Assembly (NCBI GenBank): GCA_019454225.1 | Contig: CP075370.1 | Span: 1,106,001-1,170,000, forward strand | Direction: 5' to 3' | Source: Paracoccaceae bacterium | GTDB taxonomy: Bacteria; Pseudomonadota; Alphaproteobacteria; Rhodobacterales; Rhodobacteraceae | Length of the DNA stretch: 64,000 nucleotides | In this document: in pieces, positions 42,897 through 52,446 of the stretch | How the letters are laid out: each line of letters begins with the position of its first letter | Position numbering within the stretch: the stretch's first letter is position 1 | Made by a program: the position numbers and the translations under genes | Notes under the pieces: generated by a model | The model's input: the letters and a program-made list of their open reading frames with translations, nothing else | Database searches by the model: none | Told to the model about the DNA's origin: nothing

Positions 42897-44318
42897 GTGG
42901 CGGGCAGGCGCTTCGGCTTTCTGAACAGCCTGTCGGGGCGGTTCCTCGTGTTGACGGTCATCTTCGTGATGATCGCCGAGGTGCTGATCTTCGTGCCCTC
43001 GATCGCCCGGTTCCGTGCCGACTATCTGATCCTTCGGCTGGAGAAGGCGCAGATCGCCTCGCTGGCGCTGCTGGCGACCGATGGCGAGATCAGCACGGAA
43101 CTCGAGGCCGAGCTTCTGTCGAACGCGGGCGTGTTCAACGTGGTGCTGCGGCGGGACGAGTTGCGCCAGTTGATCCTGTCGTCGCCGATTCCCGGGCCGG
43201 TGGCCGCCACCTTCGACCTTCGGCTGTCAGGACCATGGGAGCTGATTCGCGATTCCATGGCCCAGCTCGCCGATGGCCAGAACCGGGTGATCCGGGTGAT
43301 CGGCAACCCGGTGCAGGACGCGGGACTGCTGATCGAGATCACGCTGGAAAGCGGCCCCCTGCGCAATGCCATGCTGGACTACGGGCTGCGCATCCTGATC
43401 CTGTCGGCGCTGATATCGGGGGTGACCGCAGCCCTTCTGTTCATCGCGGCGCGACGGCTGATCGTGGCACCGATCGCCCGGGTGGTGCGCCACATGGCGG
43501 CCTTTGCCGCCGCCCCCGAGGACGCGCGCGGGGTGATCGCGCCCACAGCCGGTGTGGCCGAACTGCGCGCGGCCGAAGAGGCGCTGATGAGCCTGCAGAC
43601 CCAGCTGGCCGGGGCCCTGCGGCAGAAGGAGCGGCTGGCCCAGCTTGGCGGATCGGTGGCCAAGATCAGCCATGACCTGCGCAACATCCTGACCACGGCG
43701 CAGCTGTTTGCCGACCGGATCGAGCGCTCGCAGGACCCGGTGGTTGCGCGCGTGGCACCGAAGCTGGTGGGGTCGATTTCCCGCGCCGTGCATCTGTGCG
43801 AGGCGACGCTGGCCTTCGGCAAGGCCGAGGAACCCCCGCCGCGTCTGGTTCGGCTGAACCTGCGGCTGCTGGCCGAGGATGTCGCGGCGGGCGAAGGGCT
43901 TGACGGCGAGGCCGCGCAGGGTGCCATTTCCTGCCTGATCGACGTGCCCCCGGGCATGACCATCCGGGCGGATGCCGAGCAGCTCTATCGCGTGCTGTCG
44001 AACCTGGTTCGCAATGCAAGGCAGGCGATCGAGGCGCAGGGCGCGGGCGGCACGATCGAGATCTCGGGCGGCGAGGATGAGGCCGACTGGTGGATCAAGG
44101 TGGGCGATACCGGGCCTGGTCTGCCGCCGAAGGCGCGCGAGCACCTGTTCACCGCCTTTCAGGGCGGCAGCCGCAAGGGGGGCACCGGCCTGGGTCTTGC
44201 GATCGCGGCCGAACTGGTCCGGGGCCATGGCGGACGGCTCGACCTGGTCAAGACCGATGCCGAGGGCACCGAGTTCGCGATCCGCCTGCCCAGGGGCGAA
44301 GGGCCGGTCGAGGGCTGA
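42897..44318 (+). CDS. Membrane sensor histidine kinase (orphan)
   Basis: This protein of about 473 aa (GTG start after AAGGATCAG) has an N-terminal helix (FLVLTVIFVMIAEVLIFVPS), a periplasmic sensor loop, a second helix near residue 170 (LILSALISGVTAALLFIAA) and a HAMP-like region. The phospho-acceptor is in KISHDLRNILTTAQLFADR, followed by the N box LVRNARQAI and G boxes GDTGPGLPP and GGTGLGLAIA. No response regulator is adjacent. A tRNA-Arg gene follows after 59 bp. Confidence 0.88.
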   Translation: MAGRRFGFLNSLSGRFLVLTVIFVMIAEVLIFVPSIARFRADYLILRLEKAQIASLALLATDGEISTELEAELLSNAGVFNVVLRRDELRQLILSSPIPGPVAATFDLRLSGPWELIRDSMAQLADGQNRVIRVIGNPVQDAGLLIEITLESGPLRNAMLDYGLRILILSALISGVTAALLFIAARRLIVAPIARVVRHMAAFAAAPEDARGVIAPTAGVAELRAAEEALMSLQTQLAGALRQKERLAQLGGSVAKISHDLRNILTTAQLFADRIERSQDPVVARVAPKLVGSISRAVHLCEATLAFGKAEEPPPRLVRLNLRLLAEDVAAGEGLDGEAAQGAISCLIDVPPGMTIRADAEQLYRVLSNLVRNARQAIEAQGAGGTIEISGGEDEADWWIKVGDTGPGLPPKAREHLFTAFQGGSRKGGTGLGLAIAAELVRGHGGRLDLVKTDAEGTEFAIRLPRGEGPVEG

Positions 44319-44335
44319 CCCCGCGCTTTTCCGCC

Positions 44336-44364
44336 TTGCAAACCCCCGGTCGGGGGGATAGATG
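44336..44364 (+). promoter_or_regulatory. Candidate promoter of tRNA-Arg
   Basis: TTGCAA (44336-44341) and TAGATG (44359-44364) are 17 bp apart, 14 bp before the tRNA. The spacer contains ACCCCCGGTCGGGGGG, which can form a short hairpin that might also end the kinase transcript. Confidence 0.35.
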
Positions 44365-44377
44365 ACCATCCCACGAC

Positions 44378-44454
44378 GGACCCGTAGCTCAGCTGGATAG
44401 AGCATCAGACTACGAATCTGAGGGTCGGGCGTTCGAATCGCTCCGGGTCCGCCA
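44378..44454 (+). tRNA. tRNA-Arg (ACG)
   Basis: This 77-nt cloverleaf has acceptor GGACCCG/CGGGTCC, D arm GCTC..GAGC, anticodon arm TCAGA CTACGAA TCTGA giving anticodon ACG (read as ICG), T arm with GTTCGAATC and an encoded CCA. All stems pair. An IS5-type element begins 36 bp downstream. Confidence 0.95.
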
Positions 44455-44490
44455 CCCCACCTTGAATTCATTGAATATTCGGTCACCTTG

Positions 44491-45341
44491 GGTCGTGTAG
44501 ACTAAATGGATTCACAGGGCGTGATGATCGTGATTCATGCTGGTATCCACGATGGAGACCAGCTTGGCACGAGACCTGATCTCGGATGAGGAACGGGAAT
44601 TCCACGAGCGCTTCGTTCTGGCCGTCCGCGCGCCGAACGGACGCCGACCCGCGAGCCACCGCCTTGTTCCGGATGGGATTTTCTGGATCCCGCGGACGGG
44701 CTTTCCTCGGCGCGACCTGCCGGAAGAGTTCGGAAAGTGGTCCAGCGTTTGCCGCCAGTTCCGGCGCCGGACCCTGGCGGGCCTGTGGGAGCAGATCATG
44801 GAAGCCCTGAACGAAAGCCGGATCGTGCCGTTTGGGCTCCAGTCGATCGACAGCATCGTGGTCCGCGCCCTTCATAGGGCAGCGGGCGCAAAAGGGGGAC
44901 TCCGCGACAGGGTCTTGGCCGTTCGCGCGGTGGCTTCACGACCAAGATCCACCTCCGCGTCAATGGCACCGGCATGCCCATGAGGTCGGACATCACGCCG
45001 GGGCAGACCTCGGACTATCCAGGCTTCGATCTGGTCATGGACGACGACCTGCCCGAGCCCCGCGTCCTGCTTGCGGATCGTGGCCATGATGCTGACAGGG
45101 TTCGCAAAACCATGGAGGGTCGCGATGTCGTGCCGGTGATCCAGATGCGAAAATCCCGTAAGCTGCGCGTGGCCATTGACCGCAAGCCCTACCGGCTCCG
45201 CAACCGCGTCGAGCGGTACTTCAACAAGCAGAAGAACGCCCGCCGCGTCGCTACCCGTTACGACAAGGCCGCCGAAAGCTCCCTCGGTTTCATCGACATC
45301 ACATCGATCCGCCTCTGGTTCCGCCTTTTGTCGACATGACC
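44491..45341 (+). mobile_element. IS5-family insertion sequence (IS427-like), about 851 bp
   Basis: The ends GGTCGTGTAGAC (44491-44502) and GTCGACATGACC (45330-45341, the inverse GGTCATGTCGAC) match at 10 of 12 positions and continue as AAA-type similarity inside. The length of 851 bp is normal for IS427-group elements, which encode the transposase in two overlapping frames. Target-site duplication is not clear. The element sits just after tRNA-Arg. Confidence 0.75.
44537..45339 (+). CDS. IS5-family transposase in two frames
   Basis: The first frame (44537 to about 44910) gives SDEEREFHERFVLAVRAPNG, RDLPEEFGKWSSVCRQFRRR and SIDSIVVRALHRAAGAKGG. The second frame (about 44910-45339) gives GLGRSRGGFTTKIHLRVNGT, GYD-like LADRGHDADRVR and YRLRNRVERYFNKQKNARRV with the final catalytic Glu. 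The join is a -1 shift at AAAAGGGGG (44890-44898), a possible slippage site for programmed frameshifting, as known in this IS group. Alternatively the element is dead by a one-base deletion. The usual HHH in the DDE region reads ALHRAAG here. Confidence 0.75.
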
Positions 45342-45613
45342 TGGCTCGCGAAATGGCCGACTCAACTCCCGCTGCGCCTGCAGAAAATGTGACCCATCGG
45401 CCCGTCGGCCTATCGTCCGTGCATGGATGGGCGTCTTTGGGTATCTGCGTCGGCAAGGTCGGCGGCAAAGTCCACGATCCAGGTGCCGCGGACATTGCAT
45501 TCCGCCTTCGACCGCCAAGCTGTCACCGGGACACGCCAACGTGATGTCTGCCGTGAAACGTTCAGGGGTTGTGGCCGAACAGTCCCATGAAACCGCGGCA
45601 CAGGGAGTTGGAC

Positions 45614-47377
45614 ATGACGGCAGCGGCGACCACCACCTACTTCATCCAGAACAGTCAAAGCTTTCTGATCAACACGAAGTCGCCCCCGCCTGTCCGCACC
45701 GATCTTGGTGTCGCGACGCTGGTCGACGACGACCTGACCCGCGGCAACGACGAACGCGAGGGCGCGACCCTCGGGCGCGGCCGGCGTTCGTTCTTCGACG
45801 AGAACCGGGAGATCCTCGCAAGCCTGACCTTCGACGACGGCACTATCCTGACCGGGGTCAGGGCGCTGGTGGACGGCGCCAACTACAACGTCGGCGGCAA
45901 CTATTTCTTCCTGTTCGACACCGATGCGCTGGCCGCGGTCGGCAAGTCGATCAACGATGTGGCCAAGGTGAACAGCTTCGCGCGGTTCGACCATGGCCTG
46001 AACTGGTCCGACCTGGGCTTTTCCGGCGGCAACCTGCCCGAACCCGAGCCCCAGCCCGAGCCGGAAGAACCCACGCAGGCCACGGCAATGTCCTTTTCGC
46101 AGGACAACCGAAGCTTCATCGAACGCCCGGGGTTCAACGTCTTTCTCGACGCCGAGATCGGGGTTGTGACGCTGGTCGACGACGACCTGATCCGCGGCAA
46201 CGACGCGGGCGAACCCCGGCCGACCGAGGTTCGGACCACCATCGCCTTCACCGACGGCACAACCCTGACCGGGGTAAATGGCGTGATGTACGGCGGTGGA
46301 TCGCCTGCTTCGTTCGGCATCGGCACCAACACCTTCCTGTTCGATGCCGCCGCGCTGGCCGCCGTCGGCAAATCGGTCATCGACGTGGCGCGGGTCATCA
46401 GCTTCACGACCACGGACCACGACCTGACATGGGCCGACCTGGGCTTTTCCGGCGGCGGCCTGCCCGAACCGCCGCCGCCGCCGGTGCCGGACCTGGTGGA
46501 AGGCATCGCCACGACCGCCATCTGGTTCTCGCAGAACAGCCAGAGCTTCATCGTCAACCCGACGTTCAATGTAACGCTGGAAACCGACTTCGGGATCGCC
46601 ACGCTGGTCGACGGCGACCTGATCCGCGGCGACGACGTGGGCGAAGGCGTGACCTTGGGGGTCCGGATCCTCGGCGGTGGCCCGCAGCCCGTCGTGACCC
46701 AGGACATCGAGGTGCTGGCCAACCTGACCTTCACCGACGGCACCATCCTGACCGGGATCGAGGCGGTGATGTTCGGCGGCGGCTCGCCTGCGTCCTACGG
46801 CATCGGCACCAACACCTTCCTGTTCGACACCGACGCGCTGGCCGCGGTCGGCAAGTCGATCCTGGACGTGGCGCGGGTCATCAGCTTCACGATCACCGAC
46901 CACGACCTGACCTGGTTGGACGTCGGCTTCAGCCAGGACGGGGTCACCCTGCCCCAGCCGGAGCGGAACCTGAACCTGGTGGAGGGCACGTCGGAAAAGG
47001 ACACCCTGCGCGGCACTGCAGCCGACGACCTGATCCTTGGCGGCAGTGGCAACGACCGGCTGATCGGCGGCACGGGCGACGACGTGATCATCGGTGGCAA
47101 AGGCAACGACCGCCTGACAAGCGGCCTGGGTGAGGACACCTTCGTCTTCGGCGCCGATGCCAGCGACGGCATTCGGGACCGCGACGTCATAACCGACTAC
47201 AACGCCGCTCTCGACACCATCGTGCTCGAGTCGGGGGCGACCATCCGGTCTTTCGAGACACGCGATGGCGGTCTGTTGATCACGCTCGAAGGCGATGGCG
47301 ACACGATCTTCGTGCAGAACGCCGGGCCGATCATCGTGGGCAACATCGTGCTGGCCGACGACCTGTTCCTGGTCTGA
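45614..47377 (+). CDS. RTX-type secreted protein with three tandem copies of an unrecognised domain
   Basis: This 587-aa protein contains three repeats of about 145 residues (near 5-150, 155-295 and 298-455). Each runs FSQNSQSFI, TLVDDDLIRGND, LTFTDGTILTG, IGTNTFLFDTDALAAVGKSI, DVARVISFTITDHDLTW and LGFSGGxLPEP, the last being a Pro/Glu linker. Residues 460-510 hold calcium-binding RTX nonapeptides (GGSGNDRLIGGTGDDVIIGG). The end (EDTFVFGADASDGIRDRDVI, ITLEGDGDTIFV) resembles the uncleaved C-terminal signal of type I secretion substrates. No type I secretion genes are nearby. The ATG at 45614 follows AGGGAG. The 272 bp before it show no gene. Confidence 0.8.
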   Translation: MTAAATTTYFIQNSQSFLINTKSPPPVRTDLGVATLVDDDLTRGNDEREGATLGRGRRSFFDENREILASLTFDDGTILTGVRALVDGANYNVGGNYFFLFDTDALAAVGKSINDVAKVNSFARFDHGLNWSDLGFSGGNLPEPEPQPEPEEPTQATAMSFSQDNRSFIERPGFNVFLDAEIGVVTLVDDDLIRGNDAGEPRPTEVRTTIAFTDGTTLTGVNGVMYGGGSPASFGIGTNTFLFDAAALAAVGKSVIDVARVISFTTTDHDLTWADLGFSGGGLPEPPPPPVPDLVEGIATTAIWFSQNSQSFIVNPTFNVTLETDFGIATLVDGDLIRGDDVGEGVTLGVRILGGGPQPVVTQDIEVLANLTFTDGTILTGIEAVMFGGGSPASYGIGTNTFLFDTDALAAVGKSILDVARVISFTITDHDLTWLDVGFSQDGVTLPQPERNLNLVEGTSEKDTLRGTAADDLILGGSGNDRLIGGTGDDVIIGGKGNDRLTSGLGEDTFVFGADASDGIRDRDVITDYNAALDTIVLESGATIRSFETRDGGLLITLEGDGDTIFVQNAGPIIVGNIVLADDLFLV

Positions 47378-47380
47378 TCC

Positions 47381-47409
47381 GCGGCGGGGCGGCCAGATCG
47401 CCCCGCCGC
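47381..47409 (+). terminator. Terminator after the RTX gene
   Basis: An 11-bp perfect stem GCGGCGGGGCG / CGCCCCGCCGC encloses a seven-base loop, three bases after the stop codon. No T-tract follows. Confidence 0.65.
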
Positions 47410-47906
47410 TCCAAACTACAGGGTCGCGAACCCCGTCCGAGTCATGCCCGACGGTTCGCGAGTGACATCTTCGGGCGGAGAGCGGTCTGATATCGTCGCG
47501 GAACTGCCACATCGAACGAGCGGCAAGCAGACCTCCATTTGCGGCGCATTGCGCGTGGCGCTGACATTGCGCGTGAGCCTGAAGCGGTCGCGTGCTGGTG
47601 CAGCTCCACTGACTGGCGTCATAGTCAGGGGAACCTGCGGCCTCGGCGGAAGAAATGATTCTCCTTCAAGAACCTTAACTCCAGCGAAACAACGACATGA
47701 ACGCTGGCCTGACCTGTATTCGTAACGGCAGACTTGGTCCGCTGCACGACCGCATTGACAACACGGTTGCAAACTGCTTCGTTGAATAATCGTTCAACGA
47801 AATGCCAAAGCGGGAAACAATCGGAGACCATTCCCACCCCCCAATTGCCGGCGGTTGGTGCGCTGCTCGATGACTGGGAATCGTCTGACAAAGTGGGACG
47901 ACTGCG
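47410..47906. other. 497-bp spacer before the catabolic island
   Basis: No reading frame here looks like a protein I recognise on either strand. Base composition is lower in GC than the flanks in 47650-47830, which suggests old inserted or regulatory DNA. The only clear structure is the operator-like dyad at 47778-47801, about 105 bp before the dehydrogenase start. Confidence 0.6.
47778..47801. promoter_or_regulatory. BetI/TetR-type operator, copy 1
   Basis: TTCGTTGAA and TTCAACGAA form a perfect 9-bp inverted repeat around TAATCG. The inner part (47782-47801) matches copy 2 at 53227-53246 at 16 of 20 positions (TTGAATRAWCGTTCARYGAA). A CGTTCAA half is also typical of BetI-family operators. 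Position fits control of the downstream dehydrogenase. Confidence 0.6.
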
Positions 47907-50366
47907 ATGACGAAGGCCCTTCCCAAGCATGCACCGGTCGTCATCATCGGCGGCGGTATCATCGGCATCTCGATCGCCTATCACCTCGGGCGGCTGGGCG
48001 TTCGTGATGTGTTGATGCTTGAGCGTGACAAGCTGACCTCGGGCACCACCTGGCATGCGGCGGGTCTGATCGCCTCGGGGGGCATGTCAACGGATACGCT
48101 GATCTGGATCGAGCAGTATACGCGGCAACTGTATCTGGACCTGCCGGGGGAGACGGGGCTTTCCACCGGGTTTCGGCAGTGCGGCCACATCCATCTGGCC
48201 TGCGACCCCGTCCGGCGCGATGTGTTGCGGCGGGACGCGAATTTCGTGCGGACGCAAGGGGTGGAACGGCACGAGATTTCGCCTGCCGAGATTGCGGCGC
48301 TGTTTCCGCTGATCGAAGCAAGGGGGATCATCTCGGGCTTTTACACGCCAACCGATGGCCGGGTGAACCCGGTCGATGCGGCAATGGCGCTGGCGGCGGG
48401 GGCGCGGGCGCGGGGGGCACTTATCCTTGAGGGGACGCCGGTTACGGACATTCTGACGGAAGGGGCGCGTGTCACGGGTGTGCGGACGGCTGAAGGCGAC
48501 ATCCGCACGGACAAGGTGGTGCTGGCGACGGGCATGTGGTCGCGCCAGTTGGGCGCAAAGCTGGGGGTAGCGGTACCGTTGCAGGCGGCGGAACACTACT
48601 ACCTCTTGACCGAACCCTTGGCGGATGTGACCCCCGAGATGCCTGTGGTGGAGGATCCGACGACCTTTACCTATGTGCGTGAGGAAGGCGGGGGCCTGCT
48701 GTTTGGCCTGTTTGAGCCGGAAGGGGCGACGTGGAACCTGAAAGGCATCCCGCAAGACGCGAGTTTCTCGACCCTGCCGCCGGATTGGGACAGGATGACA
48801 CCTTTCCTTGAACATGCATTCACGCGCTATCCGGTGATGCACGAGGCAGGGATCAAGACGTTCTTCTGCGGGCCGGAGAGTTTTACACCCGATGGCAGCT
48901 ATCTGGTGGGCGAAAGCCCCGAGGTGGACGGGCTGTTCCTTGCCAACGGGCTGAACTCGCTGGGCATCCTGTCGGCGGGCGGGGTGGGCAAGATCATGGC
49001 CGACCTGCTGATGACCGGGGTGACGGATCAGGATGTGACGGGCCTTGCCCCCGCCCGCAGCCGCCCGCATCAGGCGACGCGTGCCTTCCTTGGCGCGCGC
49101 ATCCCGAAATCGCTCGGCTATACCTTCACCTACGCGCCCCTGCCGCATTTCAAGCACACCACAGCGCGCGGCATGCGCCGCCTCGCGCTGCATGACCGTT
49201 ACGCTGCGATGGGCGCCTATTTCGTGGAGCTTTCGGGCTGGGAAATGCCGAACTGGTTCTGCCCCGACGCGCCCCCGCCCAAGGTGGAATACACCCACGC
49301 CCGCCAGCCCTGGCACAAGCTGGCCGAGACTGAGCACATTGCCACGCGCACCACCGTGGGGCTGTTTGACAAAAGCTTCATGGGCAAGATCGTGGTGCAG
49401 GGGCGCGATGCGCTGACGGTGCTGAACCGCGTATCCGCCAACAACATCGACGTGCCGGTGGGGGCCAATGTCTATACGCAATGGCTGAACCATCAGGGGG
49501 GTATCCTGTCGGACCTGACGATCACGCGGACGGGGGATCAGGAGTTTCTGCTGGTCACGGGCGATGTGCTGCAGTCCTTCACGCTGGCGTGGCTGCGGCG
49601 GCACACCCTGCCGGGCGAGGTCTGCGCGGTGACGGATGTGTCCTCGGCCTATACGATCCTGTCGCTGCAGGGGCCAAGGTCGCGCGAGGTGTTGCAGGCG
49701 CTGTCGGGGGCGGACCTATCGAACGCGGCGCTGCCCTTCCGACAAAGCGCGATGATCGAATGCGGCCCGGTGCCGGTGCGGGCGGTTCGGGTGACCTATA
49801 TGGGTGAATTGGGGTATGAACTGTATATCCCGACCGAGTATTCGCACGCGGCGCATGATGCTCTGACCGGGGCAATCCGGGCGGCGGGCTTGCCGGTGGT
49901 GCATTGCGGGCTGGTGGCGCTGGAGTCCTTGCGGCTGGAAAAGGGCTACCGCGATTTCGCGGTGGACATCGACAATACCGATACGCCGCTGACCGCGGGG
50001 CTGGGGTTCGTGGTGGATTTCTCGAAGCCCGATTTCATCGGGCGCGAGGCACTTGTGGCGCAGAGGGCCGAGGGCCCGCCGGCGCGGCGGCTGGTTCAAC
50101 TCCTGCTTTCCGACCCCGAGCCGCTGCTGTTCGGCAACGAGCCGATCCTGTGCGACGGGGTGGATGTGGGCTATGTCCGCGCGGGGGCTTTCGGGCCGAC
50201 GCTGGGTGCCTCGGTGGGGCTGGGGATGGTTGAACTGGCCGGAGGCGTGACGGCAGAGCGGCTGCGCGCGCAGCGGTTCGAGGTGCAGATCAACGACCTG
50301 CTCGTGGCGGCGACCGTCTCGCTGTCGCCGCTTTACGATCCGAAGGGCGAACGGGTGCGCGGGTGA
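47907..50366 (+). CDS. Dimethylglycine/sarcosine dehydrogenase-like flavoprotein (DAO + GcvT domains)
   Basis: This 819-aa protein has an N-terminal FAD amine-oxidase (DAO) domain (about 10-375) with VVIIGGGIIGISIAYHLGR and GTTWHAAGL, the latter carrying the histidine that binds FAD covalently in dimethylglycine and sarcosine dehydrogenases. It is followed by a folate-binding GcvT-like domain (about 430-815) with LFDKSFMGKIVVQG, YMGELGYELYIP and ALESLRLEKGYRDF. Such enzymes remove an N-methyl group and pass it to tetrahydrofolate. The start at 47907 lacks a clear ribosome-binding site. It overlaps the next gene by GTGA. Confidence 0.88.
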   Translation: MTKALPKHAPVVIIGGGIIGISIAYHLGRLGVRDVLMLERDKLTSGTTWHAAGLIASGGMSTDTLIWIEQYTRQLYLDLPGETGLSTGFRQCGHIHLACDPVRRDVLRRDANFVRTQGVERHEISPAEIAALFPLIEARGIISGFYTPTDGRVNPVDAAMALAAGARARGALILEGTPVTDILTEGARVTGVRTAEGDIRTDKVVLATGMWSRQLGAKLGVAVPLQAAEHYYLLTEPLADVTPEMPVVEDPTTFTYVREEGGGLLFGLFEPEGATWNLKGIPQDASFSTLPPDWDRMTPFLEHAFTRYPVMHEAGIKTFFCGPESFTPDGSYLVGESPEVDGLFLANGLNSLGILSAGGVGKIMADLLMTGVTDQDVTGLAPARSRPHQATRAFLGARIPKSLGYTFTYAPLPHFKHTTARGMRRLALHDRYAAMGAYFVELSGWEMPNWFCPDAPPPKVEYTHARQPWHKLAETEHIATRTTVGLFDKSFMGKIVVQGRDALTVLNRVSANNIDVPVGANVYTQWLNHQGGILSDLTITRTGDQEFLLVTGDVLQSFTLAWLRRHTLPGEVCAVTDVSSAYTILSLQGPRSREVLQALSGADLSNAALPFRQSAMIECGPVPVRAVRVTYMGELGYELYIPTEYSHAAHDALTGAIRAAGLPVVHCGLVALESLRLEKGYRDFAVDIDNTDTPLTAGLGFVVDFSKPDFIGREALVAQRAEGPPARRLVQLLLSDPEPLLFGNEPILCDGVDVGYVRAGAFGPTLGASVGLGMVELAGGVTAERLRAQRFEVQINDLLVAATVSLSPLYDPKGERVRG

Positions 50367-51652
50367 CGCCGCCGCATGTGGTGGTGATCGGCGCCGGAAT
50401 GGCGGGGCTGGGTGCGGCGTCGCGGCTGGCCAAGGGCGGGGCGCGGGTGACGGTGATCGAGGCGCGGGGCCGCACCGGCGGGCGGACGCATACCAGCCAC
50501 CTGTGGCCAGACCTGCCGGTGGACATGGGCGCGAGCTGGATCCATGGAACCAAGGGCAATCCGGTCACGAAACTGGCCCGCAAGGTCGGGCTGAGGATCA
50601 CCCCCACGACCTATGCGCGGTCGGTGACTTATGATCACCTCGGTCAGCCTGTCGATTTCATCAAGCCCGCAAAACGCGCGATGAAACTGCTGGAGCTTGC
50701 TCGGGCGGCGGTGGACGGGTTGGAGGCCGATGTCTCGCTTGAGGCGGCAATCACCGCACATCCCGACTGGCAGGCGCTTGGCCCCCATGACCGCGCGGAG
50801 GCGCGGCTGGCGATCAACACGCGGATCGAACACGAATACTCCGGCGACTGGTCGCGCATGTCGGCCTGGCATTTCGATGACGGCACGGATTTCCCGGGTG
50901 ACGAGGCGGTGGTGACACCGGGGTTCGGTCCGATCATCGCGCATCTGGCGCGGGGGCTGGACATCCGCCTTGGCGAACCGGTCACCGCCATCGCGCCCAC
51001 GGCGCGAGGCGTTGCGGTAACCACGGCCAGCGGCAGGCACGAGGCCGATTGCGCCATCGTCACCCTGCCGCTCGGAGTCCTGCAGTCGGGCCGAGTGGCC
51101 TTTGCAGAACCGCTTGACCCCCGCCGCCAACGCGCCATCGACAGCCTTGGCATGGGCCTTCTGAACAAGTGCGTGCTGCGGTTCGACCGGGTGTTCTGGC
51201 CCGAAGATGCCGACTGGATCGACTACCTCAGCCCGGCGGAGACGCTCTGGGCCGACTGGACCAGCTATCTGCGCGCGACCGGCCATCCTTTGCTGGCGGG
51301 GTTCAACGCCGCGCGCACGGCGGATGAGATCGAGGCGCTGGATGACCGCGCCACGACCGCCCTGGCGATGGAGGCCTTGCGCTCGATGTTCGGCAGCGCC
51401 GTGCCCGACCCCATCGGCGCGCAGGTCAGCCGCTGGCGGCAGGACCCGTTCGCGCTTGGGGCCTATTCATTCAAGGCCGTAGGCACCCGCCGCAAGGATC
51501 GCAAGGCGCTGTTCGGCTCTGATTGGGATGGGCGGCTGCACTTTGCAGGAGAGGCCTGTTCGCCCGACCAGCCCGCAACGGTCCACGGTGCGCTGATCAC
51601 CGGTCGCCAGACGGCGGCGCGCTTGGCGGCCGGCGGGCGGCGGGAGGGATGA
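50363..51652 (+). CDS. Flavin amine oxidase (MAO/polyamine oxidase type)
   Basis: This 429-aa protein (GTG start overlapping the previous stop) has VVVIGAGMAGLGAASRLAKG at the N-terminus, EARGRTGGRTHTSHL, the substrate-domain entry VDMGASWIHGTKGNP and the C-terminal FAD contact LHFAGEACSPDQPATVHGAL. This is the architecture of monoamine and polyamine oxidases. The substrate is probably an amine produced by or related to the preceding demethylase. No signal peptide is seen, so it is cytoplasmic. Confidence 0.88.
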   Translation: MTPPHVVVIGAGMAGLGAASRLAKGGARVTVIEARGRTGGRTHTSHLWPDLPVDMGASWIHGTKGNPVTKLARKVGLRITPTTYARSVTYDHLGQPVDFIKPAKRAMKLLELARAAVDGLEADVSLEAAITAHPDWQALGPHDRAEARLAINTRIEHEYSGDWSRMSAWHFDDGTDFPGDEAVVTPGFGPIIAHLARGLDIRLGEPVTAIAPTARGVAVTTASGRHEADCAIVTLPLGVLQSGRVAFAEPLDPRRQRAIDSLGMGLLNKCVLRFDRVFWPEDADWIDYLSPAETLWADWTSYLRATGHPLLAGFNAARTADEIEALDDRATTALAMEALRSMFGSAVPDPIGAQVSRWRQDPFALGAYSFKAVGTRRKDRKALFGSDWDGRLHFAGEACSPDQPATVHGALITGRQTAARLAAGGRREG

Positions 51653-51805
51653 GCCAACCCGCGCAACCCCTGTCCGTTGCGACCATTCGCCGGGGTGGCC
51701 CTGTCACGTCGCGGAGGGCGGCCGGGCGCTTGCAAAGCGGGGGCCGGCATGGTGCAAAGCCTTGGACTGGCGGGCATGGCCCAGCGAACGGGCAGGGAGA
51801 GGACG

Positions 51806-52429
51806 ATGGCAGGCTATCAGCTGTATGGCTATGCAGGGTCAGGGTCGGCGGCGGTGGAACTGGCGCTGCTGGCAGGTGGCATAGCGCATAAAAGGGTCGA
51901 CCTTGATCCTGCAGCAGGCGACCTGACAAACCCGGACTTCCTTGCGATCAACCCGCGAGGGCAGGTCCCTGCGCTTGTCCTGCCGGACGGGTCGGTGGTC
52001 ACCGAACTGCCCGCGATCCTGTCGCATCTTGCGGATGCGAACCCGGGCAGCGGCCTTGCCCCGCCACCCGGATCGCCCCTGCGGGCGCAGCATGATCGAT
52101 GGATGGCGTTCACCCATGCCAACATCTACGAGGCCGTGCTGCGCGTCTACTACACTGACCGCTACACCACCGACCCCGCCGGTGTGCCCGGGATCAAGGC
52201 TGCGGCCGAGGCCTATGTCTTTCGCCACCTTGCGCTGCTGGAGGATGCGGTCGGGGCAGGGCCGTTCCTGCTGGGCAGCGGGCCGATGGGCGTGGATTTC
52301 CTGATCTGGGTGATCCTGACCTGGCTGGACCGCGACCAGGTCTCTGCCACCGCGCCTGGGTTGCTGGCGATGGCAGATGCGCTTTCGGCCGCACCCAACC
52401 TTGCCGAAACGGCCAAGCGCCACCTCTGA
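51806..52429 (+). CDS. Glutathione S-transferase-like protein
   Basis: This 207-aa protein has a thioredoxin-like N-terminal domain (YQLYGYAGSGSAAVELALLA, NPRGQVPALVLPDGSVVTEL with the conserved cis-Pro and the glutathione-binding Glu-Leu) and a helical C-terminal domain (FLLGSGPMGVDFLIWVIL). The ATG at 51806 follows GGGAGAGGA. GST-like proteins often bind glutathione adducts such as S-hydroxymethyl-glutathione, which would fit formaldehyde released during demethylation, but this is an inference. A 153-bp gap separates it from the amine oxidase. Confidence 0.82.
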   Translation: MAGYQLYGYAGSGSAAVELALLAGGIAHKRVDLDPAAGDLTNPDFLAINPRGQVPALVLPDGSVVTELPAILSHLADANPGSGLAPPPGSPLRAQHDRWMAFTHANIYEAVLRVYYTDRYTTDPAGVPGIKAAAEAYVFRHLALLEDAVGAGPFLLGSGPMGVDFLIWVILTWLDRDQVSATAPGLLAMADALSAAPNLAETAKRHL

Positions 52430-52446
52430 CCGGCATCTGCCGTCGC

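Noticed and set aside
47410-47906. Possible gene or transposase remnant in the long spacer
   Set aside because: Short frames on both strands contain no coherent motif. A phrase resembling a transposase end was too short to support.
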